Assembly: GCA_021803025.1 (NCBI GenBank)
Contig: JAJZQV010000021.1
Location: forward strand, 1-36,314
Length of the DNA stretch: 36,314 nucleotides
Reading direction: 5' to 3'
From: Actinomycetes bacterium
GTDB taxonomy: Bacteria > Actinomycetota > Actinomycetes > Propionibacteriales > Propionibacteriaceae
A model generated the notes under the pieces. It had not been told where the DNA came from and searched no databases. It saw only the letters and a program-made list of their open reading frames with translations. Below are positions 21,970-30,533 of the stretch, piece by piece (positions within the stretch are counted from its first letter, which is position 1; every line of letters begins with the position of its first letter). Both the position numbers and the translations under genes were made by a program.

Positions 21970-24339
21970 TCACCCGACGCGTCCGGCCCCCACGTACTCC
22001 GCGAGGTGCTGGCCGGTGAGAGTGCTGCGCGCCGCGACCAGTGCCGCAGGCGTCCCCTCGTACACCACCCTGCCCCCGTCGTGGCCGGCGCCGGGCCCCA
22101 GGTCGATGATCCAGTCGGCGTGGGCCATGACGGCCTGGTGGTGCTCGATGACGATGACCGACCTCCCCGAGTCCACGAGCCGGTCGAGAAGGCTCAACAG
22201 CTGCGCCACGTCGGCGAGGTGCAGGCCTGCCGTGGGCTCGTCGAGCACGTACACGCTGGCCTTGTCCGCCATCTGCGCCGCCAGCTTGAGCCGCTGCTGC
22301 TCGCCGCCGGACAGTGTCGTGAGCGGCTGACCGAGGCTGAGATAGCCCAGTCCGACGTCGGAGAGCCGCTCGAGGATCCTGTGGGCCGCCGGCGTCCTCG
22401 CGTCGCCCTTCCCGAAGAAGGCCACCGCCTCGTCGACCGGCAGGTCGAGCACGTCCGCGATGTTCAGCCGACCCAGCCGGTACTCGAGCACGGCCGCCTG
22501 GAAGCGCCGGCCCTCGCACTCCTCACAGACCGTGGAGACCGTGGCCATGACGCCGAGGTCGGTGTAGATGAGACCGGCACCGTTGCACGCCGGGCAGGCG
22601 CCCTCCGAGTTCGCGCTGAACAGCGAGGCCTTGACGCCGTTGGCCTTGGCGAAGGCCGTACGGATCGGGTCGAGGAGACCGGTGTACGTGGCGGGGTTGC
22701 TCCGCCTCGACCCGCGGATCGGCGTCTGGTCGATGTCGACGACTCCTTCACGCCCGGCCAGCGACCCGTCGATGAGCGAGCTCTTGCCGGAGCCCGCCAC
22801 GCCGGTCACGACGACGAGCACCCCGGTGGGGATATCGACGTCGACGTCGCGAAGGTTGTGCTGGTTCGCACCCCGGATCGGGATGGCTCCTGTCGCCGTC
22901 CGTACCGACTCCTTGATCCGCGCGCGGTCATCGAGGTGGCGGCCGGTCACGGTGCCGCTCCGGCGCAGGCCCTCGACGGTCCCCTCGTACACGAGCTCTC
23001 CGCCGGCCCCTCCGGCGCCGGGCCCCAGGTCGACGACGTGGTCGGCGATCTCGATCACCTCGGGCTTGTGCTCGACGACGAGGACGGTGTTCCCCTTGTC
23101 GCGCAGGCGTCGCAGCAGCTCGTTCATCCGCCTGATGTCATGCGGGTGGAGCCCGATCGTGGGCTCGTCGAACACGTACGTGACGTCCGTGAGTGCAGAG
23201 CCCAGGTGCCGGATCATCTTCGTGCGCTGCGCCTCGCCGCCCGAAAGCGTGCCGGCGGGCCGGTCGAGGCTGAGGTAGCCGAGCCCGATCTCGACGAAGG
23301 AGTCGAGCGTCTCCCGCAGGGTCGCCAGGAGGGGCGCCACGGGCGGCAGGTCGAGGCCGCGCACCCACTGTGCCAGGTCGCTGATCTGCATGCCGCAGGC
23401 GTCGGCGATGCTCACGCCGGCGACCCGGCAGGACCGGGCCTCGGCGTTGAGCCGGGTGCCGCCGCACTCGGGGCAGGTGCCGAACGTGATCGCCCGCTCG
23501 ACGAACGCCCGGACGTGCGGCTGCATCGCCTCGGGGTCCTTGGAGAGCATCGACTTCGTGATCTTGGGGATGAGGCCCTCGTACGTGAGGTTGATCCCCT
23601 CGACCTTGATCTTCGTCGGCTCGCGGTAGAGCAGGTTGTGGAGGTCCTTCTTCGTGAACTCCCGGATGGGCTTGTCCATCGGGAGCCCGGAGCCCTCGAA
23701 GATCCGCCCGTACCAGCCGTCCATGCTGTAGCCGGGCACCTTGAGCGCTCCCCCGCGGAGCGACAGGGTGTCGTCGTACAGTGCGGTGAGGTCGAAGTCG
23801 CTGACCTGCCCCCTGCCCTCGCACCGCACGCACATGCCACCCAGGCGGGTGAAGGACGCCTTCTGCGCCGTGGTCGCGGCGCCACGGTCGACCGTGACCG
23901 CTCCACTCCCCCGCGCTGTCGCGAGGTTGAACGAGAAGGCGCTGGGCGGTCCGATGTGCGGCTCCCCCACGCGGCTGAACAGGATCCGCAGGAGGGCGTT
24001 GGCGTCCGTGGCGGTGCCCACAGTGGACCGTGCGTCGCCGAACATGCGCTGCTGGTCGACGAGGATCGCCGTTGTGAGGCCGTCGAGCAGGTCGACGTCT
24101 GGCCGGGCGAGGTTCGGCATGAAGCCCTGGACGAACGAGCTGTACGTCTCGTTGATGAGCCGCTGGGACTCCGCGGCGATCGTGTCGAACACCAGGGAGC
24201 TCTTGCCCGACCCGGAGACGCCGGTGAACACGGTGAGGCGGCGCTTCGGGATCTCGACCGAGACGTCCTTGAGGTTGTTCTCGCGGGCGCCCACGACCCG
24301 GATCACGTCATGGCTGTCGGCGGGTCGAGACGTGGGCAT
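21970..24339 (-). CDS. UvrA-like ABC protein (excinuclease A paralogue, drug-resistance type)
   Basis: A 789-residue double ABC protein of the UvrA family. Walker A motifs are GVSGSGKSS (first domain) and GVAGSGKSS (second). Each domain has LSGGE(A/Q)QR and a DEP(T) Walker B (VFDEPTIGLH, VLDEPTAGLH). Zinc-site pairs are CVRCEGRG, CPECGGTRL, CPACNGAG and CEECEGRRF. UvrA itself is about 950 residues; the missing part is consistent with absence of the UvrB-binding region, as in UvrA2 and DrrC-type daunorubicin-resistance proteins. Hence a role in DNA-intercalator tolerance is more likely than core excision repair. ATG 24339 is preferred because GGAG lies seven bases upstream; ATG 24351 is the longer option. 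Stands alone downstream of the Liv operon. Confidence 0.9.
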   Translation of the reverse strand: MPTSRPADSHDVIRVVGARENNLKDVSVEIPKRRLTVFTGVSGSGKSSLVFDTIAAESQRLINETYSSFVQGFMPNLARPDVDLLDGLTTAILVDQQRMFGDARSTVGTATDANALLRILFSRVGEPHIGPPSAFSFNLATARGSGAVTVDRGAATTAQKASFTRLGGMCVRCEGRGQVSDFDLTALYDDTLSLRGGALKVPGYSMDGWYGRIFEGSGLPMDKPIREFTKKDLHNLLYREPTKIKVEGINLTYEGLIPKITKSMLSKDPEAMQPHVRAFVERAITFGTCPECGGTRLNAEARSCRVAGVSIADACGMQISDLAQWVRGLDLPPVAPLLATLRETLDSFVEIGLGYLSLDRPAGTLSGGEAQRTKMIRHLGSALTDVTYVFDEPTIGLHPHDIRRMNELLRRLRDKGNTVLVVEHKPEVIEIADHVVDLGPGAGGAGGELVYEGTVEGLRRSGTVTGRHLDDRARIKESVRTATGAIPIRGANQHNLRDVDVDIPTGVLVVVTGVAGSGKSSLIDGSLAGREGVVDIDQTPIRGSRRSNPATYTGLLDPIRTAFAKANGVKASLFSANSEGACPACNGAGLIYTDLGVMATVSTVCEECEGRRFQAAVLEYRLGRLNIADVLDLPVDEAVAFFGKGDARTPAAHRILERLSDVGLGYLSLGQPLTTLSGGEQQRLKLAAQMADKASVYVLDEPTAGLHLADVAQLLSLLDRLVDSGRSVIVIEHHQAVMAHADWIIDLGPGAGHDGGRVVYEGTPAALVAARSTLTGQHLAEYVGAGRVG

Positions 24340-24438
24340 GGGCGGCTCCATCCATCACTCGTGGCGTTCGACGGCTGCGCCATGCTGCCACGTCCGTGCC
24401 GGGATTGACACCCCGCCGGGCCGGAGTCCCGGAGACGG

Positions 24439-25146
24439 TCAGCTGGCTCCGAGGTAGGCCCTCTTCACGCGGTCGTCCCCGAGCAGCGCCCTGCCCGTGT
24501 CGGAGAACATGATGTGGCCGACCTCCAACACGTACCCGCGATCCGCGAGCGACAGGGCCGCCGACGCGTTCTGCTCGACGAGGAGGATCGTCACGCCCTC
24601 CGACTGAAGCGTCCGGATCGTGCGCATGATCGTCTGCGTCATGATCGGGCTGAGTCCCATGGACGGCTCATCCAGCATGAGCAGCTTGGGCTGGCTCATC
24701 ATCGCGCGGCCGATGGCGAGCATCTGCTGCTCGCCGCCCGAGAACAGGCCCGCGGCCTCGTGCCGACGTTCGCCGAGCACCGGGAACAGGTCGTACACAC
24801 GGGCCAGGTCGGACCTCACGCCGGCCGGGTCCTTGCGGGAGTACGCACCCAGCTTGAGGTTGTCCTCGACGCTCATCCGACGGAAGAGCCGGCGGCCCTC
24901 GGGCGACTGCGCGATGCCGCGCTCGACGATCTTGTGGGCCGGTACGCCGTCCAGCCGCTGCCCCTCGAACGTGATCGACCCAGACACCAGCTTGAGCAGG
25001 CCGGAGATGGCCCGCAGCGTCGTCGACTTCCCGGCGCCGTTCGTGCCGAGCAGCGTGACGACCTGGCCCTTCTCGACGGTGAAGGTGATGCCCTTGACGG
25101 CGTTCACGCGGCCGTACGCGACGACCATGTCCTTGACCTCAAGCAT
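24439..25146 (-). CDS. livF: Branched-chain amino acid ABC transporter ATP-binding protein LivF
   Basis: A 235-residue ABC ATPase of the LivF type, the second energising subunit of a branched-chain amino acid importer. Walker A is LGTNGAGKST (about 33-42), signature FSGGEQQMLAIGRAMM, Walker B LLMLDEPSMGLSP, followed by LLVEQNASAAL, a LivF hallmark. ATG 25146 begins the conserved MLEVKDM start and overlaps the livG stop by eight bases; the open frame upstream to 25251 lies within livG. Last gene of the livKHMGF operon; 99 bases separate it from the UvrA-like gene. Confidence 0.95.
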   Translation of the reverse strand: MLEVKDMVVAYGRVNAVKGITFTVEKGQVVTLLGTNGAGKSTTLRAISGLLKLVSGSITFEGQRLDGVPAHKIVERGIAQSPEGRRLFRRMSVEDNLKLGAYSRKDPAGVRSDLARVYDLFPVLGERRHEAAGLFSGGEQQMLAIGRAMMSQPKLLMLDEPSMGLSPIMTQTIMRTIRTLQSEGVTILLVEQNASAALSLADRGYVLEVGHIMFSDTGRALLGDDRVKRAYLGAS

Positions 25147-25966
25147 CGTTCCCGTCCTCCTCGATGACCGTCGGCTTCCCGATGTAGGCCTCGATGACCC
25201 GAGGGTCGTTCTGCACGACGTCACCGGCCCCCTCGACGAGGACCTCGCCACGCACGAGGCAGTAGACGCGGTCGCACAGGTTGAAGATGAACCGCATGTC
25301 GTGCTCGATGACGAGGACTGCGAGCCCGAGGTCGCGGATGCGGAAGATGAGGTCCTCGGCCTCCCGGGTCTCCTGCGGGTTCATGCCGGCGGTCGGCTCG
25401 TCGAGCAGGAGCAGCTGGGGGTCGGTGGCGAGGGCACGGGCGATCTCCAGGCGGCGCTGGTCGCCGTACGGGAGGTTGCGGGACAGTGTGTCCGCCTTCT
25501 TCTCGAGTCCTACGAAGGCCAGCAGCTCGCGGCTCCGGTCCGTCGCCTCGCGCTCCTCCCGCCGGTGCCGCGGAAGGCGCAAGACGGCGTCGATAGCGTT
25601 CGTCTTCGTCCGGCAGTAGCGCCCGACCATGACGTTCTCGAGGGCGGTCATGTTGTGGAAGAGCCGGATGTTCTGGAACGTGCGAGCCATGCCGGCGTAG
25701 ACGACCTTGCGGGGCCTCGGTGGGAGCGGCTGGCCGGCGAACGTCACGGACCCGGAGGTCGGCTTGTACAGGCCGGTCAGGCAGTTGAAGAACGTCGTCT
25801 TCCCCGCGCCGTTGGGGCCGATGAGGCCCACGATCTCGCCGCGGCTCACGTGCATGCTCACGTTGCCCACGGCGCGCAGTCCGCCGAACTGCATCGTGAC
25901 GTTGTGCGCGTCCAGGAGCACACCGCCGGTGGCGGAGCCCCGGGCGACCTCAGGTGCAGCGGTCAT
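25139..25966 (-). CDS. livG: Branched-chain amino acid ABC transporter ATP-binding protein LivG
   Basis: A 275-residue ABC ATPase of the LivG type. Walker A GPNGAGKTT is near residue 50. The C-terminal LivG pattern reads DQRRLEIARALATDPQLLLL, then DEPTAGMNPQE, then VIEHDMRFIFNLCDRVYCL. LivG is longer than LivF by the extra N-terminal strand and C-terminal tail, as here. ATG 25966 has GGAG at ideal spacing and overlaps the livM stop (ATGA, 25963-25966). Cytoplasmic, paired with LivF on the LivHM membrane dimer. Confidence 0.95.
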   Translation of the reverse strand: MTAAPEVARGSATGGVLLDAHNVTMQFGGLRAVGNVSMHVSRGEIVGLIGPNGAGKTTFFNCLTGLYKPTSGSVTFAGQPLPPRPRKVVYAGMARTFQNIRLFHNMTALENVMVGRYCRTKTNAIDAVLRLPRHRREEREATDRSRELLAFVGLEKKADTLSRNLPYGDQRRLEIARALATDPQLLLLDEPTAGMNPQETREAEDLIFRIRDLGLAVLVIEHDMRFIFNLCDRVYCLVRGEVLVEGAGDVVQNDPRVIEAYIGKPTVIEEDGNDA

Positions 25967-27699
25967 CGCAGCTCCTCCGTCTTCGCGGCGTCGGGGTTGT
26001 AGTGGTCGTGGTAGGCGATGAGCTCGCCCTCGACCTCCTCGGCCAGCTCCTCGTCCTCGGCGTGGAACTCGAGCTGGCGCCGCTCGTCGGCGATGATGCC
26101 CTCCGGCCGGAACCGCATCATGAAGACGAGCAGCAGCCCGAACAGCATGAGCCGGTAGTCGGAGAAGAAGCGGAGCTTCTCCGGGAGCAGCTTGAGGACC
26201 GTCGCACCGACGAGGACGCCCATGACCGTGCCCATGCCGCCGAGGACGACCGCCGCGAGAAGGAACGCCGACTCGAGGAACACGTACTGGTCGGGCGTGA
26301 CGGACACGTCGTAGTGGGCCTTCACCGACCCCGCGACGCCGGCGAGGAAGGCGCCACCTGCGAACGCGAGCAGCTTGAGCCCGAACGTGTTGACGCCCAT
26401 GGCCTCCGCCGCGAGCTCGTCCTCGCGGATCGCGACCCACCCTCTACCGATCCGGGACCGGTTGAGGTTCACGAAGACCACCATGATGAGGGCGAGGACG
26501 ATGAGCATCAGCCAGAAGTAGTTCGCGAAACGGCCGATGGTGACGCCGAGCATGACGTGGGGGTCGCCGAAGTTGAACCCGAACAGGCCCAGCTCGGGGA
26601 CGTTGTTGATGCCGTTGGACCCGTTGGTGATGTTCGGACCGTCGCTGCCGTCGAGGTTGTTCATCGTGATCCGGAAGATCTCCCCGAACGCCAGCGTGAC
26701 GATGGCGAGATAGTCGCCGGAGACGCGCAGCGTCGGGGTGCCGATCAGGAGGCCCAGAAGCGACGAGACGACGCCGCTGATGAGCACGGTGACGATGAAC
26801 GGCGGGTGCCAGTTGATGTGTGCGAAGAGCGAGCCCGAGAGGCTCGCGGACGTGAACGCGCCGGCGCCCAGGAACGCGATGTAGCCGAGGTCGAGCAGCC
26901 CGACCATGCCGACGACGATGTTGAGGCCGAGCGCGGTCGCCGAGAAGAACAGCACCTGCGTGGCGATCGACATGTTCGCGTCCGAGCCGTTCTGGGTGAA
27001 CGGGAACAGGAAGGCGACGAGGAACGCGGCGAAGACCAGGACCTTCTTGTTGTCCGCGGCGCACTGGGCCAGCCAGCCGAACAGGCCGACCCTGACCAGC
27101 GTGAGCGCGAGCCCGAGAGCGAAGGTGAGGTAGAAGAGGAAGGCGCCCGAGTCGGTGAGGCCGAGCGCGTACGCCGCGGCGAAGAGGACTGCGGCCAGCC
27201 CGACCGCGATCGCGAGGATCTGGCCCCAGGCCGGGGTGCGGAACGTGCCCGTCCTCGGAGCGGCCGACGGCAGAAGCACCAGACCTGCGGCGGTGGCGAG
27301 GACGCCCGCGGCGACCGCGATCCACCCGCCCGGGTCGACGTTGACGAGGCCGCCGGCCTCGATGCCGATGCCGGCGACGGCGACCAGGGCTGTGGCGAGC
27401 ATCGCGTATCCGCCGAACCGAGCTCCTGTGTTCCAGGCGATGCGGTCGCGGAACTTGCCCTTCCTGCGCAGGGCGAGCGGCGCCCCGAACATCACGAGGA
27501 CGATGACCATGAGGCCGAGGTAGTTGTACTGCAGCGGGCTCGGGGCACCGTAGTACGCGACGTCGTCGAGCGGCTCGTGCGCGTACGACCAGGGCAGGAG
27601 CACCGAGACGATCCCCAGCACCGCCGCGACCACGCCGGCGATGTGTGCAGAGGTCTGGTACCGCGCCAGTCGGTTCGCGCTCGTGGTGGTGTCGCTCAT
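25963..27699 (-). CDS. livM: Branched-chain amino acid ABC permease LivM, long N-terminal extension
   Basis: A 578-residue membrane protein. Its C-terminal 350 residues are the LivM permease, from about residue 228, with NIVVGMVGLLDLGYIAFLGA, LRVSGDYLAIVTLAFGEIFR (the EAA-like loop region), then GRGWVAIREDELAAEAMGVN (the coupling helix loop) and GGMGTVMGVLVGATVLKLLP. Before this is an unusually long extension of about 230 residues with roughly six more hydrophobic segments (e.g. IAGVVAAVLGIVSVLLPW, YAMLATALVAVAGIGIEA). Known LivM proteins run about 300-430 residues. ATG 27699 overlaps the livH stop by four bases, and no internal start with a ribosome site stands out. The extension is in frame with normal codon use; its role is unknown. 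Confidence 0.92.
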   Translation of the reverse strand: MSDTTTSANRLARYQTSAHIAGVVAAVLGIVSVLLPWSYAHEPLDDVAYYGAPSPLQYNYLGLMVIVLVMFGAPLALRRKGKFRDRIAWNTGARFGGYAMLATALVAVAGIGIEAGGLVNVDPGGWIAVAAGVLATAAGLVLLPSAAPRTGTFRTPAWGQILAIAVGLAAVLFAAAYALGLTDSGAFLFYLTFALGLALTLVRVGLFGWLAQCAADNKKVLVFAAFLVAFLFPFTQNGSDANMSIATQVLFFSATALGLNIVVGMVGLLDLGYIAFLGAGAFTSASLSGSLFAHINWHPPFIVTVLISGVVSSLLGLLIGTPTLRVSGDYLAIVTLAFGEIFRITMNNLDGSDGPNITNGSNGINNVPELGLFGFNFGDPHVMLGVTIGRFANYFWLMLIVLALIMVVFVNLNRSRIGRGWVAIREDELAAEAMGVNTFGLKLLAFAGGAFLAGVAGSVKAHYDVSVTPDQYVFLESAFLLAAVVLGGMGTVMGVLVGATVLKLLPEKLRFFSDYRLMLFGLLLVFMMRFRPEGIIADERRQLEFHAEDEELAEEVEGELIAYHDHYNPDAAKTEELR

Positions 27700-28655
27700 G
27701 CCCGGTCCACCACCTTCGCACCCAGTAGGCCCTGGGGCCGGAACACGAGGACGAGGATGAGGAGGACGAACGCCCACACGTCCTTCCAGGCCGGGCTGCC
27801 GAACTGGCCGGGGATGAACGTCGTCGCCATGGACTCCACCACGCCGAGGACGAGTCCGCCCACCACGGCGCCGTTGATGTTGCCGATACCGCCGAGGACG
27901 GCCGCAGTGAAGGCCTTGAGGCCCGCGAGGAACCCCATCCGGAAGTCGATGTTGCCGTACCGCATGCCGTGGGCGACTCCGGCGATGGCCGCGAGCGCGG
28001 CTCCGACGGCGAAGGCCGACATGATGACGCGGTCGACGTTGATGCCCATGAGCCGAGCGGTGTCGGGGTCCTGGCTCGTCGCGACCATGGCGCGCCCGGT
28101 CTTCGTGCGGTTCACGAAGAACCACAGGAAGACCGTGCAGACCGCGAGGGCCGCGATCGTGAAGACCGCGGAGTTCTGGACGGTCACGGTCCCGATCTGG
28201 AACGACCGTCCCGAGATGCCCGTGACCGTGGGGAACGGGATGGCCCGCTTCGCGTCGGGCATCCCCGGGATGGTCCCGAAGAACAGCCGGACCACCTCCT
28301 GGAGGAACACGGAGATGCCGATCGCGGTGATGAGGGGCGCGAGGCGGGGAGCGTCGCGCAATGGCCGGTACGCCAGTCGCTCGGTGAGCAGCGCGACGCT
28401 CACGCTGACGATCATCCCCCCGACGATCATCGCCGGGAGGAGGCCGAACACCGCGGCCTGCCACGACATCTGCTTCGGGGATCCCATGACGACCCACGTC
28501 GCGAACGCGCCGAAGGCGCCCACCATGAAGATCTCGCCGTGGGCGAAGTTGATGAGCTGCACGATGCCGTACACCACCGTGTAGCCGACCGCGATGAGTG
28601 CGTACAACGCCCCCAGCGACAGGCCGTTGATCAGTTGCTGCCAGAACAGATCCAC
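27696..28655 (-). CDS. livH: Branched-chain amino acid ABC permease LivH
   Basis: A 319-residue membrane permease. It opens with the LivH pattern WQQLINGLSLGALYALIAVG, YTVVYGIVQLINFAHGEIFM, and has RPLRDAPRLAPLITAIGISV, ATSQDPDTARLMGINVDRVI (coupling loop) and FLAGLKAFTAAVLGGIGNIN. The GTG start at 28655 follows GAGAGGG; the open frame to 28703 runs back into the intergenic hairpin and is rejected. It overlaps livM (27696-27699). An 82-base gap with a strong hairpin separates it from livK. Confidence 0.95.
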   Translation of the reverse strand: MDLFWQQLINGLSLGALYALIAVGYTVVYGIVQLINFAHGEIFMVGAFGAFATWVVMGSPKQMSWQAAVFGLLPAMIVGGMIVSVSVALLTERLAYRPLRDAPRLAPLITAIGISVFLQEVVRLFFGTIPGMPDAKRAIPFPTVTGISGRSFQIGTVTVQNSAVFTIAALAVCTVFLWFFVNRTKTGRAMVATSQDPDTARLMGINVDRVIMSAFAVGAALAAIAGVAHGMRYGNIDFRMGFLAGLKAFTAAVLGGIGNINGAVVGGLVLGVVESMATTFIPGQFGSPAWKDVWAFVLLILVLVFRPQGLLGAKVVDRA

Positions 28656-28690
28656 GTCGCCCTCTCTTGACCGTGCGTGCCCGACATGAA

Positions 28691-28726
28691 GCGCGGTCGG
28701 CACCGAATAGACGGCGCCGACCGCGC
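28691..28726 (-). terminator. Strong hairpin between livK and livH
   Basis: A stem of 13 paired bases plus one mismatch that becomes a G-U pair in the minus-strand RNA, with an 8-nt loop (arms 28691-28704 and 28713-28726). Placed after the binding-protein gene it could be a partial terminator or an mRNA-stabilising stem that keeps livK more abundant than the permease genes, as usual for such operons. Confidence 0.65.
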
Positions 28727-28737
28727 TCCGAGCCGGT

Positions 28738-29949
28738 TCAGCTCAGCGTCTTCTCCGTGCCCCACTTGCCGTTGGTCACCTTGTAGACGGTGATGACCTT
28801 GGAGACCGTGTCGCCGAACTTGTCGAACGCGACCTTGCCGGTCGCACCGTCGAAGCTCACGGACGACATCGCGGCCACCGTGTCAGCGCGCGCGGACTTG
28901 GCGTCGCTGGCCTTCGCCAGCGACGTCTTGAGGGCGTTGATGATCGCGTTGGCGGCGTCGTACGACTGGGCGCCGTACGCGGCGTAGGGATCCTTGTAGC
29001 CGGCAGCCTTGTACGCGGTGATGAAGGCCTTGGCCGAGGCCAGGGTCTCCACCGGGGCGCCGACGGAGGTCGCGAGGTCGCCGTTGGCGGCCGACCCGGC
29101 GAGGTCGACATATGCGGGGTCGAAGATGCCGTCGCCACCCATGAGCGGCACGTTGAGCCCGGCGGCCTTCATCTGCTTGGACAGCGGCCCGGCCTGCGGG
29201 TACTCCCCGCCGTAGTAGACGGCGGCCGGCTTCGCAGCCTTGACGTTCGTGATGACCGCGCTGAAGTCCTTGTCGTCGGGGTTGATCGTCTGAGCTGCGA
29301 CGATGGTGCCGCCGCCCGCGGTGAAGGCCTTGGTGAAGGCCTCGACGAGGCCCTGGCCGTACGTCTTCTTGTCGTGGATCGTGGCCACCTTGTTGATCCC
29401 GACGCTCAGCAGGTACGTGGCGGCTGTCGGGCCCTGGACGGCGTCCGTGGTGCACGTGCGGAAGTAGTTGTCGTAGGGACGGCTCGGCTTGGTGAGGTCG
29501 TTGCCCTGGGTCAGCCCGGGCCCGGTGTTGGCCGGCGAGACCTGGACGATGTGGGCCGGCTGGAGAACCGGGGTCACACTCTGTGCGACGGAGGAGTTGA
29601 GCGTGCCGACGACCCCCACGACCAACGGGTCCGACGAGAGCTTCGTGGCCGCGTTCTTGCCGACGTCCGGCGTCGCCTGGTCGTCCTCGGCAGCGAGCTC
29701 GAGCTTCCACCCGGGGATCGCGTTGGACTCGTTGGCCTGCTTGATGGCCAGGTCGACCGAGTTCTTGATGCCGAGCCCCAGGGCCGAGAGGTCGCCGGAG
29801 AGCGGCGCGATGACGCCGATCTTGGCGATCTTGACCGCCCCCCCGGACGTGCCGGTCGTCGTGTTCCCGGCCCGTGACCCACAGCCCGTGAGGGCAAGGG
29901 TGCCCGCCACGAACGTGACGGCCGCGAGCTTGGCGATACGTCTGTTCAC
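28738..29949 (-). CDS. livK: Branched-chain amino acid-binding lipoprotein LivK/LivJ
   Basis: A 403-residue extracellular substrate-binding lipoprotein (Peripla_BP_6 type). The signal peptide (NRRIAKLAAVTFVAGTLALT) ends in a lipobox LTGC with Cys23 as the lipidated residue. A Gly/Thr-rich linker is followed by IGVIAPLSGDLSALGLGIKN, the classic start of this fold, and by VGVVGTLNSSVAQSVTPVL and FRTCTTDAVQGPTAATYLL. The GTG at 29949 has an excellent AAGGAGG site six bases upstream. First gene of the operon. Substrate could be leucine, isoleucine or valine, or another amino acid or amide such as urea, since this family is broad. Confidence 0.93.
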   Translation of the reverse strand: MNRRIAKLAAVTFVAGTLALTGCGSRAGNTTTGTSGGAVKIAKIGVIAPLSGDLSALGLGIKNSVDLAIKQANESNAIPGWKLELAAEDDQATPDVGKNAATKLSSDPLVVGVVGTLNSSVAQSVTPVLQPAHIVQVSPANTGPGLTQGNDLTKPSRPYDNYFRTCTTDAVQGPTAATYLLSVGINKVATIHDKKTYGQGLVEAFTKAFTAGGGTIVAAQTINPDDKDFSAVITNVKAAKPAAVYYGGEYPQAGPLSKQMKAAGLNVPLMGGDGIFDPAYVDLAGSAANGDLATSVGAPVETLASAKAFITAYKAAGYKDPYAAYGAQSYDAANAIINALKTSLAKASDAKSARADTVAAMSSVSFDGATGKVAFDKFGDTVSKVITVYKVTNGKWGTEKTLS

Positions 29950-30282
29950 TCTTCCTCCTTGTTGACGTGTTTCCCCCACGTCCTCGGATGCACGGCGAGA
30001 ACGCTGAGGTGGGCCACATTGGACCACGCGCTTGTCTCGTCCGTGTTGCAGAAGCCTGGATCGGGAGTCGGCTTTACCGAATTGTTGTTAAGTCGGACCG
30101 AACATTGCCCGAGTTCTACTGCACGAGGCCGTCCGGCGGCAAGCGACAGACCCGCGCGGCGGCAGGACGGGAAGAGCGCCCGGCCGTCTGAGGTACCTCA
30201 GACGCCGGTGAGCGGGACGCGGCGGAAAAGATGCGGCATCTGCCCGATGCAGGGGTCGGCGCCTTACGAGGACTGTTGACTC
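29950..30282. other. Divergent control region between livK and the LuxR-type gene cluster
   Basis: The 333 bases hold no convincing gene. Seen here are an inverted repeat GACGTG/CACGTC (29964-29982) in the livK leader, an AT-richer patch (about 30077-30110) suited to promoters, and the 20-bp palindrome at 30185-30204. Confidence 0.6.
30185..30204. promoter_or_regulatory. 20-bp perfect palindrome, candidate operator
   Basis: CGTCTGAGGTACCTCAGACG is its own reverse complement over all 20 bases. It sits 78 bases before the small ORF at 30283 and 235 bases before livK, in the divergent control region. A homodimeric regulator site is more likely than a terminator because the arms leave no loop. 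Confidence 0.6.
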
Positions 30283-30492
30283 ATGTTCGAGAACCACATG
30301 TTGCAGATGTACGACACCCGCGAGATCGAGATGCGGGCGCGACTGAGCGAGCGTCGGGTCGGGCTGGTCCCGCCGTTCCGCTCCACGGGCGACGGCCTCG
30401 TCGCACGCCTCATGACCGCCGTTCGTTCCGTACGCAGACCCGCGCGGGCCGGTGCGACCCGTCCGGCCGTTCCTTCCGTCCCATGCCTTTGA
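30283..30492 (+). CDS. Small hypothetical protein upstream of the LuxR-type regulator
   Basis: A 69-residue frame starting ATG 30283, with GAGGA about ten bases upstream. It begins [20 protein letters not shown] and has a charged N-terminal helix, then a basic Arg/Pro/Ala-rich tail. Third positions are strongly GC. It ends 41 bases before the preferred regulator start and is in the same direction. Not recognised; a small DNA- or protein-binding protein or a leader for the regulator is possible. Coding status is moderate. Confidence 0.45.
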   Translation: MFENHMLQMYDTREIEMRARLSERRVGLVPPFRSTGDGLVARLMTAVRSVRRPARAGATRPAVPSVPCL

Positions 30493-30533
30493 GCCCGGAT
30501 GAACCGCACCGACTGTCGGTCGTCGGTGGCACG

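Noticed and set aside
22006-24408. An 800-codon plus-strand frame opposite the UvrA-like gene
   Set aside because: Mirror of a well-conserved gene; no domain or codon logic of its own.
25954-28584. A very long open frame on the plus strand opposite livG, livM and livH
   Set aside because: High GC keeps antisense frames open. The translation is an Asp/Glu/Arg-rich low-complexity string, while the minus strand holds clear Liv domains.
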